Origin: Candidatus Hydrogenedens sp.
Lineage (GTDB): Bacteria > Hydrogenedentota > Hydrogenedentia > Hydrogenedentales > JAEUWI01
NCBI GenBank assembly: GCA_016125095.1
Contig: WGMK01000015.1
Coordinates: 248,001-312,000 of the forward strand
Direction of reading: 5' to 3'
DNA length: 64,000 nt
Position numbers and translations under genes: made by a program. The notes under the pieces are model-generated. The model did not search any database. It was not told where the DNA came from and worked only from the letters and a program-made list of their open reading frames with translations. Below, one piece after another: positions 20,448 to 33,854 of the stretch; position 1 is the stretch's first letter; each line of letters opens with the position of its first letter.

Positions 20448-21704
20448 CTATTCCGCCTTGGCACGCGCCGTTGCGGGCTTTTCGGCCGGGCGCCGCTCGG
20501 CGTCGAAGGCCTTGTCGATTTCGCTCAGCAGCGAACGCGCCGCCGACCGGCTTTCCTGCAGCGCCTGCCGCTGCTCGGGGCTGATGGGGCCCGCCTCCTC
20601 GTTCAGCAGCAGGTCGTCGTAGCCGAGAATCGCAGAGAGCGGAGATCGGATGCGCTGCGCCACGCGCCGGTAGAAGTCGAGCCGGATCTCATTGAAGTCC
20701 TTGAGCTCGCGATTCAGCCGTTCGAGGCGTTCCTGGGCGGCGCGGGAATTCTCCTGGAATTCCTTCTGGGCGCTTACGTCGTGCAGCATCGCCACGTGGA
20801 AGCGGCGGTCGTCGCGGATAAAGGAGCGCACCACGAGGTCGACGGAGATGTCCTTCTCGGCGCCCGTAAGCAGCAGCACCTCGCCGTGAAAATGCCCCTT
20901 GGCACGCAGGGCGGCCAGCTTTTGCGGCATCGTGCCGTCGTCGAACAGGAAGGCTCGGAACCGCCGCCCGATGAGCTGGTCTCGCGGGCAGCCCAGCATT
21001 TCGCAGGCCGGCTCGTTCGCGTCCACCACCAGTTCATTGTCCTCGAACACCACGATGGGGCTGGCGGTGTTGTCCAGAATGCCGCGCAGCGTGGACTCGG
21101 ATGTACGCAGCGCGAGCGCCTGGTCGCCGGCGTCCTGCTCGGCCGTGCGCAGCATCCGCGCGAATTGGTCCATGACGTAGCCCGTGCCGAGAATGGCGGC
21201 GAAGCCCATGCTGACGGGATAGGTCGTGTCCACGCCGTCAATCCACCAGTTGGTGAGAATCGCGGCGGCAGCCGAGGCGGCGGTGAGCCAGACCACGCTC
21301 CAGATGCGCGACATGGTGCTCGAATACATCGAATACCCCACGACGACCAGCGGATAGAGAATGGCCAAGGGGCTGTCCTCGCCGCCGGTAAGCGCCACCA
21401 GCAGCGAGAGCTTGGCGAGATGTATCATGAGGTTCCATGGCCGCATGAAAAGCCAGTAACGCTGGGTGTAGAACACGTAGTGGCAATAAGCGTTCTGCAG
21501 CAGCGCGCCGATGGTGACGAAAAACAGGTTGGGCGTGTATTCGGTGATTTGTCCGACGGCGTAGGCACCCAGCAGCGCGCCGTAGGCGGCGTAGCGCACG
21601 ATAAGCAGCAGCCACTCGAAACGCACGGCGGCGGATTCGCGCACGGCGTAGGAGCCGACGCGGCGGGTTTCTAGGTTTCTTGAGCTGTCTTGCGGTTCAA
21701 GCAT
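20448..21704 (-). CDS. Membrane PAS protein with a degenerate histidine-kinase stub
   Basis: About six membrane segments (residues ~30-195) are followed by a PAS domain (~205-325: TLRGILDNTASPIVVFEDN, EMLGCPRDQLIGR), a coiled linker and a DHp-like two-helix region (~345-400). The H-box reads VAQRIRSPLSAILGYDDLLL, so the usual His of SHELRTPL is Gln. The protein ends without an ATPase domain. It therefore cannot act as a kinase alone and may instead sense a signal and modulate another kinase by heterodimerisation. No clear ribosome site was found. Confidence 0.8.
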   Translation of the reverse strand: MLEPQDSSRNLETRRVGSYAVRESAAVRFEWLLLIVRYAAYGALLGAYAVGQITEYTPNLFFVTIGALLQNAYCHYVFYTQRYWLFMRPWNLMIHLAKLSLLVALTGGEDSPLAILYPLVVVGYSMYSSTMSRIWSVVWLTAASAAAAILTNWWIDGVDTTYPVSMGFAAILGTGYVMDQFARMLRTAEQDAGDQALALRTSESTLRGILDNTASPIVVFEDNELVVDANEPACEMLGCPRDQLIGRRFRAFLFDDGTMPQKLAALRAKGHFHGEVLLLTGAEKDISVDLVVRSFIRDDRRFHVAMLHDVSAQKEFQENSRAAQERLERLNRELKDFNEIRLDFYRRVAQRIRSPLSAILGYDDLLLNEEAGPISPEQRQALQESRSAARSLLSEIDKAFDAERRPAEKPATARAKAE

Positions 21705-21782
21705 GTTCGTAATGATTCGGGGGCGGCATTATAATAGCAACTTGCTGCGGGTGCGAACCCGCGCGAGAGGGAGGGACTCGAC

Positions 21783-22346
21783 ATGACGCATCCGGCGGAA
21801 TTGCTTGGGGCGCCTGCACGGCGAAGGCTCTATTGGTTTCTTTTTGTGGCCACCTTCGCGTGGATCGGGGTGATGCAGTACCTGGCCAAGGATTTCGCCT
21901 CCATCGCCGGGCCGAAGGGCGAGACCTACGACATCGTGGCCTTTGAACTGGCGCATACCTCCGAGCGCGCCGCCGCGATTCTGGCGGTATGGGGGGATTC
22001 CGGCACGGCGGCGGCCCTCGTGCAGACCTACGCGGACTACGTCTTCCTGATTCTCTATTCGTCGCTGATTGCGATGGGAATTCTCGCGGTGGTGAGCGGC
22101 CTGCCAGAAAAGAGCGGCTGGTTGCGAACGGGCCGCACCCTGGCCTGGCTGCAATGGGTGGCGGCCTTGTGCGACGGCATCGAGAACGCCGCGATGATTG
22201 TCTCCATGAAATCGGGCCCCGTGGTGCCGCTGCCCCAGGTGGCCTATTACTTCGCGGCCGTGAAGTTCGGGATCATCATCGCAGGGCTGTTGTTCCTGCT
22301 CATCGCGCTCCCGGTCCAATACCGCGACCGGACGGCGTCGAATTAA
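21783..22346 (+). CDS. Four-segment integral membrane protein, unknown
   Basis: The 187-residue protein has hydrophobic segments at about 16-34, 86-106, 122-142 and 158-180. A loop with GETYDIVAFELAHTSERA lies between the first two. I do not recognise the family. The ribosome site GAGAGGGAGG precedes the ATG at 21783. Its TAA overlaps the convergent RNase D stop by four bases. There is no clear operon partner. Confidence 0.7.
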   Translation: MTHPAELLGAPARRRLYWFLFVATFAWIGVMQYLAKDFASIAGPKGETYDIVAFELAHTSERAAAILAVWGDSGTAAALVQTYADYVFLILYSSLIAMGILAVVSGLPEKSGWLRTGRTLAWLQWVAALCDGIENAAMIVSMKSGPVVPLPQVAYYFAAVKFGIIIAGLLFLLIALPVQYRDRTASN

Positions 22347-23512
22347 TCGTTCGCTTCCGTCACCTCGGCGGGGATGGTGTGGATGGCGTTATCGACCAGC
22401 GTCTGCACGATGCTGTCGGCGTAGAGGCGGAAGCGCTGAGGACCCAGCAGCCCCGCCGCCGCGAGTTCTTCCGTCGTCTGCGGATTGAGCCGGGCGATTT
22501 CGAACACGCGGTCGCGGTGCAGTACCACGTCGCTTTCGACGCCGCGCGCCTGGGCGGTTTTCTTCCGCCAATCCGTCAGCAGCTCGAGGCGCTCGCGGTC
22601 CTCGTTGCTCAGGCGGGCCGCGCGCTTGGGCTGCACCGGCGCGGGCGCCTTGAGCCCTTCTTCCACCGCCTGCAGCAGCGCGCCGCCCATGCGGCCCGCC
22701 AGCGTCGGAGACACGCAGGAAATCCGGCGCAGTTCATCGTAGGAGCGCGGCTTGGCCTTGGCGATGGCGATCAGCACATTGCTGCCCGCCACCTTGAAGG
22801 GCGGCGTATTGCGGCGTCGGGCCTCGGCATCGCGCGCGCCGTCGAGCGCCTGCAGTATCGCCCGGGCATGACCGCGCAGGTCATGCGCCCCGCGAATGGA
22901 CCAGAACGAATGCTCGTCGTGTTCGCGGTCGGGCTGCCGCACGCGCGATATCTCGGAAAATATCTCGAGCGCTTCCTCGTAGCGGCCCTTCTCCTGCAGT
23001 TCTGCGGCGAACTGATCGCGCAGTTCCAGCAGGAAATGCGTGTCCATCTGGGCGTAGGCCAGCTGGCTCTCGGTGAGCGGGCGCGCGCCCCAGTTGGCCT
23101 TCTGGTGTTTCTTGCTCACCTTTACCTCGAAGCGCTCCTCGAGAAAGCCGGCGAGCCCCATGTTCTTGTAGCCGAGAATCCGCGCGGCCCACATGGTGTC
23201 GAAAAGGTTTTCAATCTGCCAGTCGAACTCGCGGCCCAGGAGAATCAGGTCGTACTCGCAGGCATGGAAAATCTTCTCGATGGAGGCGTCAGCCAGGAAT
23301 TCGCCCAGTCCGTCCAGCGGAAACCCGGCCAGCGGATCAATAATGAAGTCCTCGCCAGGGATGGTGGCCTGCAGCAGACAGAGGCTCTCGCGATAGGCGA
23401 ACAGGCTGTTCGCCTCGGCGTCCAGCGCCACGCGCGGCTCGTCCCGCATACGCTTCAAACAATCCCGCCAGGCGGCAGGCGTATCGATGTAGCTAAAGAG
23501 ACGGGGGCTCAC
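22343..23512 (-). CDS. rnd: Ribonuclease D
   Basis: The 389-residue protein has the DEDDy 3'-5' exonuclease fold: VALDAEANSL (D31, E33), KIFHACEYDLILLG and YAQMDTHFLLEL with the Tyr and last Asp. Two HRDC-like domains follow (~215-285 and ~305-375). RNase D trims tRNA and small RNA 3' ends. The start is GTG at 23512; no in-frame ATG lies at a suitable site upstream. The stop overlaps the end of the convergent membrane gene. Confidence 0.93.
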   Translation of the reverse strand: MSPRLFSYIDTPAAWRDCLKRMRDEPRVALDAEANSLFAYRESLCLLQATIPGEDFIIDPLAGFPLDGLGEFLADASIEKIFHACEYDLILLGREFDWQIENLFDTMWAARILGYKNMGLAGFLEERFEVKVSKKHQKANWGARPLTESQLAYAQMDTHFLLELRDQFAAELQEKGRYEEALEIFSEISRVRQPDREHDEHSFWSIRGAHDLRGHARAILQALDGARDAEARRRNTPPFKVAGSNVLIAIAKAKPRSYDELRRISCVSPTLAGRMGGALLQAVEEGLKAPAPVQPKRAARLSNEDRERLELLTDWRKKTAQARGVESDVVLHRDRVFEIARLNPQTTEELAAAGLLGPQRFRLYADSIVQTLVDNAIHTIPAEVTEAND

Positions 23513-23660
23513 TGGCGATTTTTCTCAATCTTGAAGGGAATCAGCTTGAAGACGGCTATGAATCCGGCGGATTATACGGAATAAGGCTCCGTGGATCACC
23601 TCCGAATCACTTTCTGGTGTGACAGGCTCTGCGCGCCGAGGATCTACGAGCCGCTTAACA

Positions 23661-24848
23661 ATGTCTAGCATCACACCATCACCCAGTGCACCGAAGGTAA
23701 CGCCACTCGGTGCGGAATCGGCGCTGCGAAGGGCCATCCTCTATCTGCTCTACCTCGGTGCCGCCACGCTCGCTGTACTCCTCTTCCTCGAATTGAGCCT
23801 GCGGCTGTTCTTCGGGCTGCCGGAAGGACTGTTCCACTACGAACCCTTCGACAAGGGCACGCTGTTTCTGCCGGACACCGAAATGCGGATGGTGATGGGG
23901 CCGATGCCCTACACGATCAAGACCAACCGGCACGGCCTGCGGGGGCCGGACATTCCGCTGGAGAAGCCGGCAGGCACCACGCGCATCATCGCGTTGGGCG
24001 ACTCGGTAACACATGGCTTCTACGTGCCCAACGAGCACACCTATCCGGAACTGCTGGAACAAAATCTCCGCCGGGATGGCTACACGGTCGATGTGATCAA
24101 TATCGCGCGCGGCTTCGCCTCCATCGACATGGAGTTCGCCATGCTCAAGAAGTACGGCATGAAACTCGCCCCCGACATCGTGGTGCTGACCTTTGTGACC
24201 AACGACATTGAGGAAATCGCCGGCAAGTCCCGTGAGCAGCTGCTGCACCACGACCTCGACCATCCGCTGCCCGAAGCGCAGAGCGAGTGGTTTCTGTTCG
24301 GCCGCACGGCCGTCGGCGAGTTGCTGCTGGACAGCATGATGAAGTGGCGGTATCCCAAATACCGCAAGCACGCAAGAGAACTCGGAGCCACCGACGACCC
24401 GGAGATTACGATCGAGGATGGCGACCACTTCCGTCGGAATGCCGAGCACTTCCTTAACGACTTCGCGAAGAAGTACAACAGCTTCGCCTGGTACGAGTCG
24501 TTCTCGCCCGAGCAGCAGGCCGTCGTCGACGACTACCTTTGGGCACTCGAACAATTGAAACTCTACTGTGACGAGCAGGGTCTGGTTCTTGTGTTCAGCT
24601 ACCACCCCGATTACGCGCACCTCTATCTGCCCGAGCGCAAGCAGCCACTGTACGATCAGCTTAAGGCGGCCTGCGCGCGCCTGGGCATCCCCTTTGCCGA
24701 CCAAGTGCCGGTGTTCCGCGCGCATGCGGACGAGGTGCTGCATTTCGCGCCGGTGGACTACCATCCCAATGCGGCGGGCAACGCCCTGATTGCCGAGGCG
24801 GTGCAAGATACGCTGCTGAGCAAAGGACTGCTCCGCCATGACGAATGA
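23661..24848 (+). CDS. Membrane-anchored SGNH/GDSL hydrolase-like protein
   Basis: The 395-residue product has an N-terminal membrane segment (~22-46) and an SGNH hydrolase domain: IIALGDSVTHGF carries the Ser, VTNDIEE the Asn block, and FAPVDYHPNAAGN the Asp-x-x-His. Such anchored SGNH proteins often handle acyl groups on polysaccharides. The start at 23661 is chosen over a GTG 42 bases upstream. Its end overlaps the next gene by 11 bases. The ribosome site is weak. Confidence 0.82.
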   Translation: MSSITPSPSAPKVTPLGAESALRRAILYLLYLGAATLAVLLFLELSLRLFFGLPEGLFHYEPFDKGTLFLPDTEMRMVMGPMPYTIKTNRHGLRGPDIPLEKPAGTTRIIALGDSVTHGFYVPNEHTYPELLEQNLRRDGYTVDVINIARGFASIDMEFAMLKKYGMKLAPDIVVLTFVTNDIEEIAGKSREQLLHHDLDHPLPEAQSEWFLFGRTAVGELLLDSMMKWRYPKYRKHARELGATDDPEITIEDGDHFRRNAEHFLNDFAKKYNSFAWYESFSPEQQAVVDDYLWALEQLKLYCDEQGLVLVFSYHPDYAHLYLPERKQPLYDQLKAACARLGIPFADQVPVFRAHADEVLHFAPVDYHPNAAGNALIAEAVQDTLLSKGLLRHDE

Positions 24849-25200
24849 GCGTTTCGACGACTACCCTGACGATTGGCTGCCCGAGGCGAGCGAAACGCTC
24901 GTGCGGAACTGGGGCGTGCCGGTCGAGGCGCTCGATGGCCCGAGCGACTGGGACCGCGTGCTGCACGCCCTGACCGAGCGGGTCGGGTACCTGCTCACGC
25001 ACCGGCCCGAGAAGCTGGCCACGGCGATGTACCTGCTCGACATCTCCGAGGCGGAGTTCGCCAAGGCGCTCGACCAGCCCAGCCACGCCGACCGCGCCCA
25101 CGCCCTTGCCCTGGCGATTCTGCACCGGGAAACCCAGAAAATCCGCACGCGCCGGGCCTATGCCAGCGGGCGGCTGGAGCGGAAAACCGGCGGGGACTAA
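24838..25200 (+). CDS. Small conserved-looking protein, unknown
   Basis: A 120-residue, mostly helical and acidic protein with no signal or membrane segment. A C-terminal part reads TAMYLLDISEAEFAKALDQ followed by AHALALAILHRETQKIRTRR. I do not recognise the family. It overlaps the SGNH hydrolase gene by 11 bases, so the two are probably coupled. Confidence 0.65.
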   Translation: MTNERFDDYPDDWLPEASETLVRNWGVPVEALDGPSDWDRVLHALTERVGYLLTHRPEKLATAMYLLDISEAEFAKALDQPSHADRAHALALAILHRETQKIRTRRAYASGRLERKTGGD

Positions 25201-25259
25201 CATCCGCTCGCCTTCCCCTGCTACAATTCCGGCTTCGCCCGCAACGACGGAACTCCCCC

Positions 25260-26663
25260 ATGAAGAAATTCGACGACCAGATCGTGTCTGGCAGCATTCT
25301 GCGGTCCGTCTGGAAGCTGGCCTGGCCGGTCACCCTGTTGAACTTGGTAAACGGGTTGCACGGGCTGGTCGACCATATCCTCATCGGCCAGTACCACGGC
25401 AGCGAGAACAACGCCGCGAACGCCGCCATCGGCGTCTCCTGGCAGGTGTTCCTCGTCATCGTCGTGTTTATCTCCTCGCTCTTCCACGGCATGAACGTGC
25501 TGATTGCCCGCTACGCCGGCAAGCAGGACCGCCACAACATGAGCCACGCGGCCTACCATGCGTTCCTGTCGTCGGTCTATATTCTGGTCTTTATCCTCGC
25601 ACCCTGCGGCTACTTCCTGGCGCCTCACCTGATCGATTTGGTCGGTGCGACCCCCGAGGTGAAGCTCCACGCGCTGCCCTACCTGCGCATCATGTTCACC
25701 TGCGGCGCGCCGCTCTTTCTCATGTTCATGATGGTGGGGGCGTTCCAGGCCTCGGGCGATCCCAAGACCCCGCTGGTGCTGGGCGTGCTGGCCACCATTC
25801 TCAACATCGCCATCAGCGCGACGCTTATCGTCGGCATCGGCCCGATTCCGCCCATGGGCACCGTGGGCGCGGCGCTGGGCACCGTGCTGGCTCCGCTGGT
25901 GTCGGTCAGTATCGGGCTGATTCTCATCGCCCGCCGCCGCATGATTCTCCAGCCGCCGGAGAAGTTCACGCTCATACCCGACCTCGCCGTGATGCGCGTG
26001 ATCGCCCGCATCGGCCTGCCCACCGGCGTGCAGGGCGTGCTGCTCAACATCGGCGGCGTGATGTTGTTGTGGTTTATCGGCCGCCTCGAGTACAGCGCCT
26101 CTGCCATGGCCGCCTACACCATCTGCTACTCGCAATTGTTCTCGCTGGTCACCTGGACTTCCTTCGGCCTTCGGTCCGCCTCGGCCACGGTGATGGGCCA
26201 AAATATCGGCGCGGAAAAGCCGGAGCGCGGGAAAAAGGGCGTCGCTATCGCGGCCGGGCTCGGCTTCGCCTGGGCCAGCGTGATCGGTATCATGTTCTGG
26301 ACCATTCCCGGCCCGCTGCTGGGTCTTTTCGACGCCACGAGCGAGCCGGTGTTCAGCTACGGCGTCTCGCTGCTGCACATCCTGGCGTTTTCGGGCATCG
26401 TCCTCGCCCCCACGCTCGCCTTCACGGGCGGCCTGCAAGGCGCGGGCGAAACCAAAATCCCCATGTACATCGCCTTTGCTACCCAGATTCTCCTGCTGCT
26501 GGCCATGTGCGGGGGCTTTTACTGGGCCGGCACGCTCACCACGGAGAAGATCTGGTTCAGCATTCTCTCCGCGCACAGCACCCGGCTGGTGCTGACCTAC
26601 GCCATCTTCCGCACCGAGGCCTGGACCCGCACCCAGGTCGAGCTCGCTTCCGACGCTGCCTGA
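25260..26663 (+). CDS. MATE family exporter
   Basis: The 467-residue protein has twelve membrane segments in the two-half MATE pattern (SVWKLAWPVTLLNLVNGLHG at the start of half one, RIGLPTGVQGVLLNIGGVML at the start of half two). MATE proteins export organic cations or drugs against H+ or Na+. Start at ATG 25260; longer frames upstream only cross the preceding gene. Confidence 0.9.
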   Translation: MKKFDDQIVSGSILRSVWKLAWPVTLLNLVNGLHGLVDHILIGQYHGSENNAANAAIGVSWQVFLVIVVFISSLFHGMNVLIARYAGKQDRHNMSHAAYHAFLSSVYILVFILAPCGYFLAPHLIDLVGATPEVKLHALPYLRIMFTCGAPLFLMFMMVGAFQASGDPKTPLVLGVLATILNIAISATLIVGIGPIPPMGTVGAALGTVLAPLVSVSIGLILIARRRMILQPPEKFTLIPDLAVMRVIARIGLPTGVQGVLLNIGGVMLLWFIGRLEYSASAMAAYTICYSQLFSLVTWTSFGLRSASATVMGQNIGAEKPERGKKGVAIAAGLGFAWASVIGIMFWTIPGPLLGLFDATSEPVFSYGVSLLHILAFSGIVLAPTLAFTGGLQGAGETKIPMYIAFATQILLLLAMCGGFYWAGTLTTEKIWFSILSAHSTRLVLTYAIFRTEAWTRTQVELASDAA

Positions 26664-26766
26664 TCAGGTGGTTTCCGCGCCAGGCTGCTGGGTATACTCG
26701 CCGGTTTACTGGGGATTGCCAAGGGGCACGGCGCATGCCTGAGCCCGCTGTAGAGGAGTACGCGCC

Positions 26767-28128
26767 ATGAAACTCGCCATCGTCGGGACCGGCTATGTCG
26801 GGCTTGTAACCGGAACCTGCTTCGCCGATCTGGGACACGATGTCATCTGCTGCGACATCGACCAGAAGAAGATCGACCTGCTGAATAACGGCGAGATCCC
26901 GATTTACGAGCCGGGCCTCGAGGAGATGGTGGCCAGCAACATCGAGGACGGCCGCCTCCACTTCACCACCGACGTCGGCGAGGCCATCCGCGATTCCCTG
27001 ATGGTGTTCATCTGCGTGGGCACGCCCCCCCAGGAAGACGGCACCGCCGACCTGACCTATGTGCTCGGCGTGGCCAAGCGCATCGGCGAGGAAATCAACG
27101 GCTACAAGATCGTGGTCGACAAGTCCACCGTGCCCGTGGGCACGGCCGACAAGGTGCGCGCCGCCGTGCTCGAGGCGATGCAGACCCGCGGCGTCAGCCA
27201 CGAATTCGACGTCGTCTCCAACCCCGAATTCCTGAAAGAGGGCGCGGCCATCGAGGACTTCATGGTGCCCGACCGCGTCGTCATCGGCTGTGACAACGTG
27301 CGCGTTAAGGCTTTGATGGAAGAGGTTTACGCCAACTTTGCCAAGAACGGCCGCCCGATCATCGTCATGTCGACGCGCGCGGCGGAGATGACCAAGTACG
27401 CCGCGAACGCCATGCTCGCCACGAAAATCTCGTTCATGAACGAAATCGCCGGCATCTGCGAGAACGTGGGCGCGGACGTGGACGAGGTGCGGAATGGCAT
27501 CGGCTCGGACCGCCGCATCGGCTACCGTTTCATTTTCCCCGGCATCGGCTACGGCGGCTCGTGCTTTCCGAAGGACGTGAAAGCGCTGATCTCCACCGCC
27601 CGCGAGGCCGGCGTAGAGCCCAAGATCCTCCCGGCCGTCGACGAGGTGAACGAGCACCAGAAGCGGACCATGACCGAGAAGCTCCGCCTGTATTACCGCG
27701 ATGCGATCGAGGGCAAGACTTTCGCCGTGTGGGGTCTGGCCTTCAAGCCCGAGACCGACGACGTGCGAGAGGCCCCCGCGCTGGTCATTGTCGAATGGCT
27801 CTTGTCGCAGGGTGCCCGCATCCGCGCCTACGACCCCCGCGCGGAACACCAGGCCCGCCTGCTGCTGGGCGAAAACCCGGGCATCGAGTACATCTCGCAC
27901 TACTACGATGCCCTCGAGGGCGTCGATGCGCTCATCCTTTGCACGGAATGGAAGTTCTTCCGCAACGTGAACGCGGCCAAGGTAAAGGAACTCATGAAGG
28001 CGCCGGTCGTGTTCGACGGCCGCAACGTGTACAACCCCGCCCTGATGAAGACCGAAGGCTTTGACTATTTTTGCATCGGCCGCGAGCCGGTGTTAGCGTA
28101 TAGCCAAGGTTTGACAGGCAAGGCCTAG
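26767..28128 (+). CDS. UDP-glucose 6-dehydrogenase
   Basis: The 453-residue enzyme oxidises UDP-glucose to UDP-glucuronate for polysaccharides. It has the NAD motif AIVGTGYVGLVTG, SNPEFLKEGAAIEDF, the catalytic Cys in GIGYGGSCFPKD (about residue 266), and GLAFKPETDDVREAPA. The ribosome site AGAGGAG is good. A TATACT box lies at 26693-26698 without a clear -35. The MATE gene ends about 100 bases upstream. Confidence 0.95.
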   Translation: MKLAIVGTGYVGLVTGTCFADLGHDVICCDIDQKKIDLLNNGEIPIYEPGLEEMVASNIEDGRLHFTTDVGEAIRDSLMVFICVGTPPQEDGTADLTYVLGVAKRIGEEINGYKIVVDKSTVPVGTADKVRAAVLEAMQTRGVSHEFDVVSNPEFLKEGAAIEDFMVPDRVVIGCDNVRVKALMEEVYANFAKNGRPIIVMSTRAAEMTKYAANAMLATKISFMNEIAGICENVGADVDEVRNGIGSDRRIGYRFIFPGIGYGGSCFPKDVKALISTAREAGVEPKILPAVDEVNEHQKRTMTEKLRLYYRDAIEGKTFAVWGLAFKPETDDVREAPALVIVEWLLSQGARIRAYDPRAEHQARLLLGENPGIEYISHYYDALEGVDALILCTEWKFFRNVNAAKVKELMKAPVVFDGRNVYNPALMKTEGFDYFCIGREPVLAYSQGLTGKA

Positions 28129-28186
28129 CCCGACGCGAATCCGGGCAGTCCGGCCTAATTTTCAAGTCGGGGGTAGCCGCCGGTTG

Positions 28187-32622
<4,436 letters not shown>

Positions 32623-32642
32623 ACAGCGAAAATTGTGGTTTC

Positions 32643-32677
32643 AGCGCCCGGCGGAGCAATGCGCCGGGCGCTTTTCT
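32643..32677 (+). terminator. Terminator of metY
   Basis: Perfect 10-bp stem AGCGCCCGGC/GCCGGGCGCT with a 10-base loop, followed by TTTTCT. Confidence 0.85.
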
Positions 32678-32764
32678 ATGGGACCCATAAGACCCATGTG
32701 ACCTATAATTGGGGAATCGTCACGATGCGGCCCATAGGTCCCATAGGTCATATTCGTCCTATAA
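32677..32764 (+). repeat. Two clusters of 9-base direct repeats
   Basis: Cluster one (32677-32708) reads CCCATAAGA, CCCATGTGA, CCTATAA. Cluster two (32731-32764) reads CCCATAGGT twice, CATATTCGT, CCTATAA. Both clusters end in CCTATAA and keep a 9-base step. They fill most of the gap between the metY terminator and the next gene. Confidence 0.65.
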
Positions 32765-32836
32765 CTTGCGCTATGCATATGCCCGCGTCTATCTGCTACC
32801 GTTTCTGGCAATCACCACCACGAGGGAGCATGAACC

Positions 32837-33700
32837 ATGAACGCTTTGTTGATCCTGGGTATGGCCGCGCTGGCCGCGACGAGCGCACCGTTTACGGAAG
32901 GCGAAATCGAGACCGTGGTCGAAAACCGCAAATTCACCGAGGGGCCGCTCTATCTGCCGGACGGCACGCTGCTGTTCAGCGACATTCCGGCGGATCAGAT
33001 CTATAACGACAAGGACGAGGTGTTCCGGGAACCCAGCGGCCAGTCGAACGGTCTCACGCTCGATGGCCGGGGCCGCCTGCTCGCCGCCGAACACAAGGGC
33101 CGCCGCGTCTCGATTACCGAGGCCGATGGCACCGTGAAGTCCCTCGCGGATTCCTACGACGGCAAACGCCTGCACAGCCCGAACGACGTCATCGTGCGGT
33201 CGGACGGCCGGGTGTTCTTTACCGATCCGCCCTACGGCGGCAATGAACCCGAGATGGACGTCTTCGGCATGTATGCCGTGTCTCCCGAAGGCGCCGTGAC
33301 GCGCCTGGTGGACGACGCCGTGAAGCCGAATGGCCTGGCGCTGTCGCCCGATGAGAAGACGCTCTATCTGGCCGACACCGACCTGAGCAACATCCGGGCC
33401 TTCGACCTGGCTGCGGATGGCACCGTGAGCAACGGCCGCCAGTTGTGCGAAGCCCCCCGCCCCGACGGCATCAAGGTGGACACCGAGGGCAACATCTGGG
33501 CCACCTGCAAGGACGGCGTCCGGGTAATCAGCCCGGCCGGCGACCTGCTCGAAACTATCGAGTTTCCGCAGCAGCCCTCGAACTGCGCCTTCGGCGGCAA
33601 GGACGGCAAGACGCTGTATGTGACCGCCCGCACCGGGGTGTACAAGGTGCGCGTGAAGGTGGAGGGCATCCGCCCGCAGCCAGCGCAGGCAGCCGAGTAA
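32837..33700 (+). CDS. Secreted SMP-30/gluconolactonase-like protein
   Basis: The 287-residue protein has a short signal peptide (about 1-16) and a six-bladed propeller of the SMP-30/gluconolactonase/LRE family. Predicted metal ligands are visible: FTEGPLYLPDG, LHSPNDVIVRSDG and RPDGIKVDTEGN. Such enzymes open sugar lactones. It follows a strong terminator and 9-base repeats, so it is probably its own unit. The ribosome site is GAGGGAGC. Confidence 0.87.
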   Translation: MNALLILGMAALAATSAPFTEGEIETVVENRKFTEGPLYLPDGTLLFSDIPADQIYNDKDEVFREPSGQSNGLTLDGRGRLLAAEHKGRRVSITEADGTVKSLADSYDGKRLHSPNDVIVRSDGRVFFTDPPYGGNEPEMDVFGMYAVSPEGAVTRLVDDAVKPNGLALSPDEKTLYLADTDLSNIRAFDLAADGTVSNGRQLCEAPRPDGIKVDTEGNIWATCKDGVRVISPAGDLLETIEFPQQPSNCAFGGKDGKTLYVTARTGVYKVRVKVEGIRPQPAQAAE

Positions 33701-33854
33701 GCGCCCCCGCTTGCTATGCTGCGCGATCAACCCCTAGAATACTCCGGTTCCCTGCCAATTCCAGCAGGGATGGGGTTTGTCAACCAACAACCGCGGGCGC
33801 GGAAACGGTGGCCCCACGCGGTTTTTCCACGGATTGCATGACGGAGGACGAAGC

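Noticed and set aside
24873..25259. N-terminal extension of the MATE exporter
   Set aside because: It only reads through the preceding 120-residue gene; the membrane protein begins at ATG 25260.
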